A DNA stretch of 44,479 bases from Nonomuraea cypriaca (GCF_015645445.1 NZ_JADOGI010000075.1:1-44479); one strand, 5' to 3'; positions 15,111-23,301 are shown, numbered from the stretch's first letter. The notes: generated by a model not told the origin, from the sequence alone. Made by a program: numbers and translations.

Positions 15111-16457
15111 TTAACCGACGATGACCCGCTCTTCCGGCAGTTGGTAGCGGCGGGTGCGTTCCTTGAGCGCGAGCGCGGAGCCGAGGGTGAGCGGGCCGGT
15201 CCTGCCGATGAACATGAGCAGCACCAGCAGCAGTTGCCCGGTGACGCCGGTGGCGGCGGTGATGCCGGTGGACAGGCCGACCGTGCCGAACGCCGACACC
15301 ACCTCGAACAGCACCTGGTCCAGCCCGTGCGGGGTCAGCGTCAGCAGGACGTACGTGGAGAGCGCGACGAGCGTCACGCTGACCAGGGTGAGCGAGATCG
15401 CCTGGCGCTGGACCGGCTCGGGCAGGCGGCGGTGGCCCACGTTCACCTGCGGTTCGCCGCGCATCTCGGCCCAGATGACGAAGGCCAGCAGGCCGAAGGT
15501 GGTCACCTTGATGCCGCCCGCCGTGCTCGCGCTGCCGCCGCCGATGAACATCAGCAGGTCGGTGGCCAGCCAGCTGGAGGGGTACATCTGGGAGACGTCC
15601 AGGCTGTTGAAGCCCGCCGTACGCGGCATCACGGCGGTGAAGAACGCGGCCAGGAACTTGGCAGGATCGTCGAGCGCGCCCAGCGTCCTGGGATTGCGCC
15701 ACTCGGTCGCCAGGAAGACCAGCGTGCCGGCGACCAGCAGCACCACCGTCACAGCCACGGTGATCCGGGTGAGCACCGACCAGCGGTGCGGGTGACGCCA
15801 GCTCTTCAGCAGCTCGAACACCACCGGGAAGCCCAGCCCGCCGGCGATCACCGCGATGGCCACGGTCAGGCAGATCCACGGATCGGCCACGAACCGGATC
15901 AGGCTGTCCGGCCACAGGGCGAACCCGGCGTTGTTGAAGGATGAGATGGCGTGGAAGATCCCGAGGTAGACCGCCCGTCCCGGGGACTCGCCGTACCCGA
16001 TCAAGAAGCGTCCGGCGAGGATCACCGCGGCGATCGCCTCGCACGCGAGGCTGAACAGGACCACCTTGCGTACGACCGAGCGGACGTCGGTCATGCTGAG
16101 CGTCTTGGTCTCCGCCTGCGCGAAGATCTTGGCGCGTAACCCGATCCGGCCGGAGACCAGGACCGTGAACAGGGTCGCCAAGGTCATGATCCCGAGCCCG
16201 CCCACCTGGATCAGCCCCGCGATCACGACTTCGCCGAACGCCGACCAGTGCGACTCGGTGTCGACGACCGCCAGCCCGGTGACGCACACCGCGGACGTCG
16301 CCGTGAACAGGGCCGTCAGCCAGCCCGCCGACTCACCCGACGTGGTGGCGGCCGGCAGCGCGAGGAGGAGACTGCCGAGCAGGACGGCCGCGCCGAAGCC
16401 GAGGACGATGACCTGGGCGGGATGGCGCAACCAGTCGAACATGGACGCGCGGATCAT
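15111..16457 (-). CDS. ktrB: TrkH/KtrB-type potassium uptake channel subunit
   Basis: A 448-residue integral membrane protein of the TrkH/KtrB family, which forms the K+ pore through four M1-P-M2 repeats. Recognisable pore segments include GLIQVGGLGIMTLATLF, ISSFNNAGFAL, GGGSASTAGGIKVTTFG and the conserved GRTGPLT loop before the C-terminus; these glycines form the selectivity filter. Length fits KtrB (about 450) rather than TrkH (about 480-500). A KtrA/TrkA regulatory subunit would normally be adjacent, but none is in this window, so it must work with one encoded elsewhere or alone. Confidence 0.93.
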   Translation of the reverse strand: MIRASMFDWLRHPAQVIVLGFGAAVLLGSLLLALPAATTSGESAGWLTALFTATSAVCVTGLAVVDTESHWSAFGEVVIAGLIQVGGLGIMTLATLFTVLVSGRIGLRAKIFAQAETKTLSMTDVRSVVRKVVLFSLACEAIAAVILAGRFLIGYGESPGRAVYLGIFHAISSFNNAGFALWPDSLIRFVADPWICLTVAIAVIAGGLGFPVVFELLKSWRHPHRWSVLTRITVAVTVVLLVAGTLVFLATEWRNPRTLGALDDPAKFLAAFFTAVMPRTAGFNSLDVSQMYPSSWLATDLLMFIGGGSASTAGGIKVTTFGLLAFVIWAEMRGEPQVNVGHRRLPEPVQRQAISLTLVSVTLVALSTYVLLTLTPHGLDQVLFEVVSAFGTVGLSTGITAATGVTGQLLLVLLMFIGRTGPLTLGSALALKERTRRYQLPEERVIVG

Positions 16458-16760
16458 GGGGCCGGCTCTCCGCGTCCCATCAGCCGCACCGCAACGAACG
16501 GGTCACCACTGCCTCCGGCCGGGCTCACGAACGTGTTCGCCGGACGGACTTTCCGGCACACAGCGGCCTCACCTTAACAGTCGCCATGTGGCGGCATTCC
16601 GGCGGTGGCGACCGCGGCCCCGCGCTCCCGCGCCGGCCCGAGCCCGTGCTGGTGCTCGCGCCCGTGCTGGTCCTCGCGCCCGTGCTGGTCCTCGCGCCCG
16701 TGCTGGTGCTCGCGCCCGTGCTGGTGCTCGCGCCCGTGCTGGTGCTCGCGCCCGTGCCCG
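16458..16760. other. Intergenic region with tandem repeat
   Basis: The 303 bp between the ktrB start and the methyltransferase stop hold no convincing gene. Most of the right third is the 18-bp tandem repeat at 16643-16756; the left part should carry the ktrB promoter. Confidence 0.6.
16643..16756. repeat. 18-bp tandem repeat, six copies
   Basis: Six head-to-tail 18-bp units (consensus cccgtgctggtgctcgcg) from 16643 to 16750 plus a 6-base partial unit; two units carry a g-to-c change. The period is a multiple of three and all frames are open, so spurious hexapeptide-repeat frames result. It begins right after the methyltransferase stop. Confidence 0.95.
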
Positions 16761-17408
16761 TCAGATGGGCCTGGCGACGCCGAGGATGTGACCGACGTGG
16801 CGGAAGGCGAACCGGTCCAGAGCGTTGACGACGAAACCCGCGCGCTGGACGGCGGCGAGGGTGTCGCGGGCCGGGTGGCAGCCTCCGGCGAGGCGCGACC
16901 AGAGCGGCGTCAGCAGGCCGGCGGCCAGCGCGACCGCCGGGCGGTCTGATCGCTGGTGCTCGTAGAAACGCAGCTCGCCGCCCGGCCGCAGGACCCTGCG
17001 TACCTCGCTCAGAGTCTCCAGCGGGCACGGGGCGCAGCACAGGACCAGCGAGCACACGACGGCGTCGCAGGAGGCGTCGGGAACCGGCAGCCGCGCCAGG
17101 TCGCCGTCGAGGATCCGTACCGGAGTCGTGACGCCGACGGCGACCGACTTGGCCGCCGCGCGCAGGAACGGATCGGCCTCCACCAGCACGATCTCATCGA
17201 CGTCCCCCGGATAGCAGGTCAGTTTGACCCCGTCGCCCGCGCCCAGCTCCATGACGCGTCCCGACATGCCCGCGAGCAGCCGCCGGCGCTGCGCGGTCGG
17301 GCGGTCCCCCGCGCACACGGGCCGCGGATGATGGAACTGCTCCATCCCCGTGCCGAGAAGGACCCCGGTATCGGGCGGGACGGTGAACTCGCCGACGCCT
17401 GTGACCAT
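16761..17408 (-). CDS. SAM-dependent methyltransferase, class I
   Basis: A 215-residue Rossmann-fold methyltransferase. Motif I VMELGAGDGVKL binds the SAM carboxypropyl end, VLVEADP gives the acidic residue for the ribose, and SLVLCCAPCPLETLSEVRRVLRPGG is the usual motif IV-V region of UbiE/Methyltransf_11 proteins. The substrate is unknown. The ATG at 17406-17408 has a GAGGAG ribosome site; a later methionine (MEQFHHP) is possible. Just upstream are four 8-bp repeats (GATGAGGC on the coding strand) that repeat Shine-Dalgarno-like sequence. Confidence 0.88.
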   Translation of the reverse strand: MVTGVGEFTVPPDTGVLLGTGMEQFHHPRPVCAGDRPTAQRRRLLAGMSGRVMELGAGDGVKLTCYPGDVDEIVLVEADPFLRAAAKSVAVGVTTPVRILDGDLARLPVPDASCDAVVCSLVLCCAPCPLETLSEVRRVLRPGGELRFYEHQRSDRPAVALAAGLLTPLWSRLAGGCHPARDTLAAVQRAGFVVNALDRFAFRHVGHILGVARPI

Positions 17409-17423
17409 GTCTCCTCGTCTCCT

Positions 17424-17456
17424 CGCCTCATCGCCTCATCGCCTCATCGCCTCAAC
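17424..17456 (-). repeat. 8-bp tandem repeat before the methyltransferase
   Basis: Four copies of cgcctcat (last degenerate) read GATGAGGC on the coding strand. They sit directly 5' of the ribosome site of the methyltransferase and could vary in number by slippage. Confidence 0.7.
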
Positions 17457-17576
17457 CCGGAACGACATCCCCACTATCGCGCCGCGAGGCCGGAGGAGAG
17501 CGCCTTCACTACGGGACCCTGACGCGCGCAGCACCGATTCATACGTTCTCTTGACGCGCCCGCGCCTTCACGGGGG

Positions 17577-18074
17577 TCAGGGCCGCGCCTGGTCCGGGGC
17601 GGGCAGCGCCGATCCGGCGAGGCGGCCGGTACGGCGGTAGACGGCGCACATCACGTCGCGGTCCCCGTCGGCCCAGGTCTCCATGGTGGGCATGATCGGG
17701 TAGTAGGCCAGGTCGTCCCGGCCGCCGCGCCACAGCTCGGTGTAGCGCTCGCCGCAGCTGCGCCAGGCGAACGCCGACAACGCCGCCCGGTCGTACGGGC
17801 CGTCGGGGACGTGGGTGAAGCCGTACGACTGGTTGTCCGCGCCGCCCGCGCAGGGGGTGTAGAGCACGATCGGCTCACCCGCGCCCGGCGAGTACGCAGG
17901 ATCGCCGAAGCACTCGCCGCCCTCGATCAGCAGGATCCCGGTCGTCTCCGCGGTGATGAAGGTGTCCGACTTGACCACGGGCCGCTCGGCCGGCATCACG
18001 AACAGCGTGCCCAGTGCGGCGATGGCGGGCAGCAGCCCCCAGCGACGGGTCACCGCCCGGCCGGTCGGCGCCAT
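17577..18074 (-). CDS. Secreted/anchored protein, septum-formation-domain-like
   Basis: A 165-residue protein starting at the ATG at 18072-18074, where GGAGGTG lies 5 nt upstream; the frame is open further upstream but without support. Residues about 8-30 (RRWGLLPAIAALGTLFVM) are a signal peptide or membrane anchor. The remainder has four cysteines and a C-terminal block PTMETWADGDRDVMCAVYRR, matching the pattern of the actinobacterial septum formation domain family (PF13845-type). The domain name does not prove a role in division. It diverges from the phosphatase gene at 18291. Confidence 0.65.
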   Translation of the reverse strand: MAPTGRAVTRRWGLLPAIAALGTLFVMPAERPVVKSDTFITAETTGILLIEGGECFGDPAYSPGAGEPIVLYTPCAGGADNQSYGFTHVPDGPYDRAALSAFAWRSCGERYTELWRGGRDDLAYYPIMPTMETWADGDRDVMCAVYRRTGRLAGSALPAPDQARP

Positions 18075-18239
18075 CCGTTCACCTCCGTGTTCGCCTGCGA
18101 TTCGCGGCCGATCGTAGGCGCGGCAGGGGAAACGCCGGGCCAACACCGGATGGCCGGCACATTGACGATCATGAATTCATCTGCAGGACCACCGCCGGAC
18201 AGGAGATCGTCAACGCTGCCTGGGTGAATTCGCTCGCGT

Positions 18240-18261
18240 CCGGCCCGCGCTCGCGGGCCGG
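18240..18261 (+). promoter_or_regulatory. Palindrome in the leader of the metallophosphatase gene
   Basis: A perfect 10-bp inverted repeat CCGGCCCGCG/CGCGGGCCGG with a 2-base centre ends 29 bp before the GTG start. It could be an operator or a leader hairpin limiting translation. Confidence 0.45.
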
Positions 18262-18290
18262 CGAGTCGCACCCCTCATGGAGAGCCAGAA

Positions 18291-19970
18291 GTGAATGAGC
18301 CCAGGAAGCCGCGGCCCATCAGGTCCCGGCAGGCGAAGCTGGCGGCGATCGGCGCCGGCGCGTTACTCTTCGCCGGATTCGCGTTAGCCCCCGCCGCCGT
18401 CGGCGCGGCGGCGCCCCCGGTCTACCCCGCCGCCGAGGTGCACAAGCCCTCCCCCATCCCGGACCGCATGATCCTCATCCCGACCGCCACGCCGGCCACC
18501 GGCCAGCGCGTGTCGTGGCGGGCCGAGGCCACCGCGGACACCGCCCAGGCCCAGATCCTGGAGGCGCCGCGCGCGCTCGGCCAGGTCGCGCCGGCCCCTG
18601 GCGCGGTGGCCACCGTACCGGCCATCGCGAGCACGCCGGTGAACACCACGCTCGGGTACGCCTCGACGTACCACACCGTCGAGTTCACCGGTCTGAAGCC
18701 GAACACCCGCTACACCTACCGGGTCGGCGACGGCACCAACTGGAGCGCGTGGACCGACTTCACCACCGCGGCCGACGGCTTCGAGCCGTTCTCGTTCATC
18801 TACTACGGCGACGCGCAGAACTACATCGACTCCGCGGTGCCGCGCGTGTTCCGCCAGGCGTTCGCCGACCGGCCGCAGGCCAAGGCGATCGTCAACGCCG
18901 GCGACCTCATCGACTCCGCCAACAGCGAGGAGCAGTGGGGCCAGTGGTTCAAGGCGGGCGGCTTCATCGACGGCCAGGTCAACAACATCTCGATCCCCGG
19001 CAACCACGAGTACAGCGGCGGCCTGTCCACCTTCTGGCGGCCGCAGTTCCCGTACCCGGACAACGGGCCGGGCGACGCCGAGCTCAAGCAGACCGTCTAC
19101 ACCCTTGACTACCAGGGCGTCCGCTTCATCGGCCTGGACAGCAACGTCCAGAGCAACGCCGCGCTGATGGCCGCGCAGACCACCTGGCTGGAAGGGCTGC
19201 TCAAGGACAACCCGAACAAGTGGACCGTGGTGACCTTCCACCACCCCGTCTACTCCACCACCGGCACCCGCAACAACCCGAACGTCCGCGCCCAGTGGGC
19301 GCCGCTCCTCGAGAAGTACGGCGTGGACCTGGTCCTCCAGGGCCACGACCACTCGTACGGACGCGGCAACCAGGTCGCGGCGCGCAAGTCGGCGACCGTG
19401 CACAACGGCGTGGCCTACGTGGTGTCGGTCTCCGGCGGCAAGATGTACGCGCTCAACGGCGGCGAGAACTGGACGGGCAACGGCGCCGAGGTGCGCAGCA
19501 GCAGCCAGAACACGCAGCTCTACCAGCTCATCGACGTGGCGGACGACACGATCACGTTCGAGGCGCGCTACGCCAACGGCGAGCACCACGACGGGTTCAC
19601 CATCCGCAAGAACGACAAGGGCGAGCGCACCGTCAACGAGATCCGCACCGCCGAGAACACGGTCGGCGAGCAGGTCACCGTCGACAAGACCTCGGTCCGG
19701 CGGCTGGAGCAGGTCAAGGTCTCGGCCTACGGCTACGACCCGGGCGAGAAGGTGGCCGTCTGGTGGCGCGAGCAGGACGACGACGACGCGCGCCGCGGGG
19801 GCGGCGGCAGGAACGGCACGCTGATCGGCTACGAGAAGGCCGATGAGCTGGGCCGGCTGGAGGAGACCGTCCGCGTGCCCGTTCTCGTCAAGAAGAACGG
19901 CACCTACGTGGTCTACCTGGACAGCCAGAACCAGAAGATCACCAGCCCCGCCATCACCGTGACCAAGTGA
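18291..19970 (+). CDS. Secreted purple-acid-phosphatase-like metallophosphoesterase
   Basis: A 559-residue exported enzyme. A signal peptide with twin arginines early on (about 1-40, ending AAVGAAA) is followed by a fibronectin-like purple acid phosphatase N-domain (about 50-160) and the calcineurin-like catalytic domain. Metal ligands appear in order: GDAQ (173-176), GDLID (204-208), GNHE (237-240), HH (317-318) and GHDH (351-354). GDAQ stands where GDxG/GDWG is usual. A C-terminal beta domain (about 460-559) follows. It should release phosphate outside the cell. GTG start with GGAGA eight bases upstream; a hairpin at 19987-20018 follows. Confidence 0.92.
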   Translation: MNEPRKPRPIRSRQAKLAAIGAGALLFAGFALAPAAVGAAAPPVYPAAEVHKPSPIPDRMILIPTATPATGQRVSWRAEATADTAQAQILEAPRALGQVAPAPGAVATVPAIASTPVNTTLGYASTYHTVEFTGLKPNTRYTYRVGDGTNWSAWTDFTTAADGFEPFSFIYYGDAQNYIDSAVPRVFRQAFADRPQAKAIVNAGDLIDSANSEEQWGQWFKAGGFIDGQVNNISIPGNHEYSGGLSTFWRPQFPYPDNGPGDAELKQTVYTLDYQGVRFIGLDSNVQSNAALMAAQTTWLEGLLKDNPNKWTVVTFHHPVYSTTGTRNNPNVRAQWAPLLEKYGVDLVLQGHDHSYGRGNQVAARKSATVHNGVAYVVSVSGGKMYALNGGENWTGNGAEVRSSSQNTQLYQLIDVADDTITFEARYANGEHHDGFTIRKNDKGERTVNEIRTAENTVGEQVTVDKTSVRRLEQVKVSAYGYDPGEKVAVWWREQDDDDARRGGGGRNGTLIGYEKADELGRLEETVRVPVLVKKNGTYVVYLDSQNQKITSPAITVTK

Positions 19971-19986
19971 TCTGACCGAATGATCC

Positions 19987-20018
19987 GGCCCGGTGCGTCC
20001 CTGCGGCCGCACCGGGCC
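19987..20018 (+). terminator. Hairpin after the metallophosphatase gene
   Basis: An 11-bp perfect stem GGCCCGGTGCG/CGCACCGGGCC with a 10-base loop starts 17 bp past the stop. It separates the phosphatase from the metal exporter pair and supports the later start (20037) of the next gene. Confidence 0.65.
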
Positions 20019-20036
20019 GGGCGCAGGAGCCGCCTC

Positions 20037-20711
20037 GTGATCCTTTCCTTCATCGCACGCGTCCGCGTGCCGCTCGTCGTCGTCACCATGTTCGCCGCCA
20101 TGTTCGTCACCATGGTCGTCGCGCCCGCTCAGGCCGCGGCGGCGCACCCGTTCGGGCCGCCGTCCACGGCCAGGATCGGCGCGGAGGGCTCGCGGGTGAC
20201 CCTCGCCTGGATGCCCGCCGAGGACGACTGGGTGGCGCTCGGCCGCTCGGTCGGCGCGTTCGAGGATCCCGCCGTGGGTACCGACACCACGTTGACCGGC
20301 GAGGAGAAGCTGGCCCGCTCCCCCGCCGTGCGCGACTACCTGCTGGCCCGGGTCGGCGTGACCCAGGCGGGACGGCCCTGCGCGGCCGGGCTGGCGCCGC
20401 TGGAGCGGTTGCTCGCCGAGGGCGCCAGGTTCAGCTTCGAGTGCGCGAACCCGGTCGTCGAGATCGACGTTCGGATCGACGCGCTGACGGACCTGCATGA
20501 GGCGTACCGCACCGTGCTCACCGCCGAGACGCCGGCCACGCCCGCGCAGGCGATGCTCACCGCGGCGACCGCCACCCGGCGCCTGCGCTTCGACCCGTCG
20601 GCGGCGGGCGGCGTGTCGCTCGTGGTGCCCGCCGTCGCGCTGGTGGCGGCGCTCGGGGCGCTGGCCGCGTTCCTGGTACGCCGGCGACGGCACGCGGGCG
20701 CGCGCGGATGA
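20037..20711 (+). CDS. Secreted membrane-anchored partner of NicO transporter
   Basis: A 224-residue protein from the GTG at 20037, which has AGGAG six bases upstream; an ATG at 19980 would include the upstream hairpin. A signal peptide ends near APAQAAAAHPFG, a roughly 150-residue extracellular domain follows, and one transmembrane helix (VSLVVPAVALVAALGALAAFLV) ends in a basic cytoplasmic tail. Its stop overlaps the NicO start (ATGA). Similar secreted proteins precede NicO-type exporters in actinobacteria and may bind or present Ni/Co, but no metal motif is evident here. Confidence 0.78.
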   Translation: MILSFIARVRVPLVVVTMFAAMFVTMVVAPAQAAAAHPFGPPSTARIGAEGSRVTLAWMPAEDDWVALGRSVGAFEDPAVGTDTTLTGEEKLARSPAVRDYLLARVGVTQAGRPCAAGLAPLERLLAEGARFSFECANPVVEIDVRIDALTDLHEAYRTVLTAETPATPAQAMLTAATATRRLRFDPSAAGGVSLVVPAVALVAALGALAAFLVRRRRHAGARG

Positions 20712-21610
20712 ACGGCACCACCGGGCAGGAGAACTACCTGATCGCGCTGTTCGACGGCGCGGGCGCGTTCTGGCTGGTGCTGGCCGTCGCGCTGGGGGTG
20801 GGCGCGTTGCACGCGGTCGCGCCGGGGCACGGCAAGAGTGTGACGGCGGCGTACCTGATCGGGACGCACGGCCGCTACCGTGACGCGGCGCGCCTCGGCG
20901 TGGTCGTCGCCCTGATGCACACGGTGTCGGTCCTCGCGCTCGCGCTGGCCTGGGTGGGGCTGAGCAGCGCCGCGGTGGGCACCGAGGCGGTCACGGCCTG
21001 GCTCCAGGTGATCGCGGGCGCCGTCGTGATCGGCGTCGGCACCCACCTCACATACCGCCACCTCCGCCACCACGGCACCCACTACCACTCCCACGTTCAC
21101 GAGCATGCCCCTGACCACGAGCACGGCCCTCACCGTCAGCATGCCCCTGACCACGAGCACGGCCCTGACCGTCGGCATGGTCCTGACCGTGGGCATGGCC
21201 ACGACGACGGCCACGGACACGGGCATGGGCATGGGCACGGGCACGGGCACGGGCATGAGAGCGGTGATCAGGTGATGGATCCGTGGTCGCGGCGGGGGCT
21301 TGTCGCGCTCGCGCTCTCCGGTGGGTTGGTGCCGTCGCCGTCGGCGTTTATCGTGCTGGTCAGCGGGCTGCTCACCGGACGGGCGCTGGACGCCGTGGTG
21401 CTGGTGCTGGCGTTCGGCGTGGGGATGGCCGTCACGCTGACCGCCGTCGGGGTGGTGACCGTGCGCGGGGCCACGCTGCTGCTCCACCGCGCCCCGAACC
21501 TGCGACTGCTGCGCGCCGCGGCGGCCTGGACGCCCGCGCTGGCAGGCGTCGCGGTGGCCATCGGCGGCTGCCTCTACCTGGCCACCGCAGTCACGACCCT
21601 GGCCTCATAA
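20708..21610 (+). CDS. NicO-family nickel/cobalt transporter
   Basis: A 300-residue membrane protein with about six transmembrane helices. The family signature HAVAPGHGKSVTAAYLIG (residues 35-52) is complete, with conserved H35, H41 and K43, and is matched by a second half GLVPSPSAFIVL after a loop. That loop (about 120-185) is packed with His and Asp (HDH/HGHG repeats), typical of metal-sensing cytoplasmic loops in RcnA-like exporters. Function is probably Ni2+/Co2+ efflux, though uptake is known for some relatives. It is translationally coupled to the upstream secreted protein. Confidence 0.92.
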   Translation: MNGTTGQENYLIALFDGAGAFWLVLAVALGVGALHAVAPGHGKSVTAAYLIGTHGRYRDAARLGVVVALMHTVSVLALALAWVGLSSAAVGTEAVTAWLQVIAGAVVIGVGTHLTYRHLRHHGTHYHSHVHEHAPDHEHGPHRQHAPDHEHGPDRRHGPDRGHGHDDGHGHGHGHGHGHGHGHESGDQVMDPWSRRGLVALALSGGLVPSPSAFIVLVSGLLTGRALDAVVLVLAFGVGMAVTLTAVGVVTVRGATLLLHRAPNLRLLRAAAAWTPALAGVAVAIGGCLYLATAVTTLAS

Positions 21611-21612
21611 GA

Positions 21613-21765
21613 GACCACGCCGTCAGGCGGTAGGCGCGGCCCTCCACGCGCCCCACTCTCGCAAGCGGATCACACCGTCAGGCGGTAGGTGCGGCCTTCC
21701 ACGGCCCACACTCGTAAGGGGATCATGCCGTCAGGCGGTAGGTGCGGCCTTCCACGCCCCACTCA
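21613..21765 (-). repeat. Triplicated 3' end of the MBL-fold gene
   Basis: Three near-identical 50-bp units start at 21613, 21668 and 21721. The rightmost is the genuine 3' end of the MBL gene (minus strand); the other two repeat its last codons after the stop. The middle copy would also end in a TGA, the outer has lost it. Confidence 0.88.
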
Positions 21766-22532
21766 CCGTACGGGGGGTGTTCGAGGCGGTCGATGGCACG
21801 GATGGTGGGGCGGCCGATGTGGGCGAAGATCAGGCGCCGGACGCCGTGGTCGCGAGCGTCCCGCGCGACCTGGAGCACGCCGGCGTGACCGCCCACACCG
21901 CCGGCGAAGCGGATGGGACGGTTCCAGCCGGCGGCGTCGGCGAACATCAGGTCGGTCTCGGCCGCCCACTCGGGGAAGGACCAGAATTCCGGCGCCCAGG
22001 CGGCGCGGGCGTGCGGCGTCGAGATGAGGTAGCCGTAAGTGGGGTGGGAGGTGTGGGTGACGGGCAGCGGCACGATGTCCACGCCGTCGGCACGGTATTC
22101 CCGCACCCCGGCGGTTAGCCCGAGTGCCCGCGCGGCGAGGCGGATCCGAGACATCAACTCGGCACGCTCATCACAGACCAGCCAGTCGCCGACCCGCGCG
22201 TCACGCCCAGAAGCACCCTCCGCGTCACGCCCAGAAGCAGCACCCTCCGCGTCACGCCCAGAAGCTGCACCGTCCGCCCCCGAACCGACGCCCTTCGCGT
22301 CCAGACGGGCTATCTCGCCGTTCGTGCCTCTACCGACACCGTCTGCGCCCAGACCGACGTCCTCGCCGTTCGCGCCCACGCCCTCCGGACCCAGACCGAC
22401 GTGGTTTGCGCCGGGACCGATGACCTCGGTGTGCGCGATCAGGCCTGCGGCCTCGGGGCCGGCGTCCAGGAGGACGTGGTGGCCGGGCCACATGACCAGG
22501 AGACCCGCCGGGTGGTAGCGCGGTGAATTCAT
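21723..22532 (-). CDS. MBL-fold-like metallohydrolase with low-complexity insert
   Basis: A 269-residue protein from the ATG at 22530-22532, the natural family start MNSPRYHPAGLLVMWPGHHVLLDAGPEA. The C-terminal half is well conserved in type: VTHTSHPTYGYL, WAPEFW, DLMFADAAGWNRP, FAGGVGGH and IFAHIGRPT supply histidines and acids that fit a metallo-beta-lactamase-fold hydrolase of unknown substrate. Residues about 35-118 are a Gly/Ala/Asp-rich insert including three ASGRDAEG repeats, unlike a globular core. The start lies 32 bp after the phosphoribosyltransferase stop on the same strand. Confidence 0.72.
   Translation of the reverse strand: MNSPRYHPAGLLVMWPGHHVLLDAGPEAAGLIAHTEVIGPGANHVGLGPEGVGANGEDVGLGADGVGRGTNGEIARLDAKGVGSGADGAASGRDAEGAASGRDAEGASGRDARVGDWLVCDERAELMSRIRLAARALGLTAGVREYRADGVDIVPLPVTHTSHPTYGYLISTPHARAAWAPEFWSFPEWAAETDLMFADAAGWNRPIRFAGGVGGHAGVLQVARDARDHGVRRLIFAHIGRPTIRAIDRLEHPPYGEWGVEGRTYRLTA
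22197..22275 (-). repeat. 24-27-bp tandem repeat inside MBL gene
   Basis: Three in-frame units containing cgcgtcacgcccagaagc encode the (A)ASGRDAEG repeats. Unit length varies 24-27 bp by whole codons, so the frame is kept. Confidence 0.85.
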
Positions 22533-22564
22533 CGCGCCGACCCCCACCAGGCGAAGCCCGACGG

Positions 22565-23236
22565 TCAATCGGGTTCCATGCGGGGGCGCTGGGCCGGCTG
22601 GAAGGGGCTGGGGTGGCGGGTGAGCAGGTCGGTGACCTGGTCGTCGGTGACCTGGGTGAAGTCTTCGTACCACAGGCCGATTCCGCCGAGGTCCGCGGGC
22701 GTCTCCGCGCAGATCACCTCGTCGGCGGCACCCCGCAGCCGCTCGGTCCCGTCCTCGGGGCAGACCGGCACCGCCACGACGACCCGGGCCGCGCCATGGG
22801 CGCGGGCGACCTCGCAGGCGGCCCGCGCGGTCGATCCGGTGGCGATCCCGTCGTCCACGATCACCGCGGTCCTGCCGGTCAGCGGGATCCTCGGCCGGCC
22901 GGCGCGCAGGCGCTCGGCGCGCTGCCGGAGGATGCCGCGTTCGCGTTCCTCGACGCGTTCCATCTCGTCCTGCCGCAGCTGGGCCATACGCACCACGTCG
23001 GGGTTGACGACGCGTACGCCGTCCTCGCCGAGCGCGCCGAACCCCAGCTCCGGCTGGATCGGAACGCCGAGCTTGCGGACCAGGATCACATCGAGCGGCG
23101 CCTTCAGGGCGTCGGCCACCTCGACCGCCACCACGACCCCGCCCCTGGGCAGTCCGAGCACCACGACATCGCCGCCGCGCAGGTGCCCCAGCAGGGCGGC
23201 CACGCGACGTCCGGCCTCACTCCGGTCGGCGAACAT
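22565..23236 (-). CDS. Phosphoribosyltransferase-family protein
   Basis: A 223-residue type I phosphoribosyltransferase-fold protein. The PRPP-binding loop VIVDDGIATGSTA is intact in the second half, and the N-terminal LGLPRGGVVVAVEVADAL matches the stand-alone PRTase group often found in actinobacterial dormancy/hypoxia-type regulons beside universal stress and CBS proteins. Substrate is unknown. A strong hairpin (23268-23294) lies just upstream between it and the SPW-protein gene. Confidence 0.88.
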   Translation of the reverse strand: MFADRSEAGRRVAALLGHLRGGDVVVLGLPRGGVVVAVEVADALKAPLDVILVRKLGVPIQPELGFGALGEDGVRVVNPDVVRMAQLRQDEMERVEERERGILRQRAERLRAGRPRIPLTGRTAVIVDDGIATGSTARAACEVARAHGAARVVVAVPVCPEDGTERLRGAADEVICAETPADLGGIGLWYEDFTQVTDDQVTDLLTRHPSPFQPAQRPRMEPD

Positions 23237-23267
23237 CGAGGATCACCTCAATCCCAGCGTGCTGTCT

Positions 23268-23294
23268 CCCGGCCCGGCCACCGGCCGGGCCGGG
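23268..23294 (-). terminator. Hairpin between SPW-protein and PRTase genes
   Basis: A perfect 12-bp GC stem (23268-23279 with 23283-23294) around a 3-base loop. On the minus strand it would terminate or attenuate transcription from the SPW gene into the PRTase gene. Confidence 0.6.
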
Positions 23295-23301
23295 AGCTCT
23301 C

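Noticed and set aside
16643..16756. Possible CRISPR-like array
   Set aside because: Units are 18 bp, head to tail, with no spacers.
16525..17055. Minus-strand frame with hexapeptide repeats next to the methyltransferase
   Set aside because: The repeats come from the 18-bp DNA array, and the rest overlaps the methyltransferase in another frame.
18384..20693. Minus-strand 769-codon frame across the phosphatase
   Set aside because: Antisense shadow of two clear genes, rich in Arg/Gly/Val with no recognisable domain.
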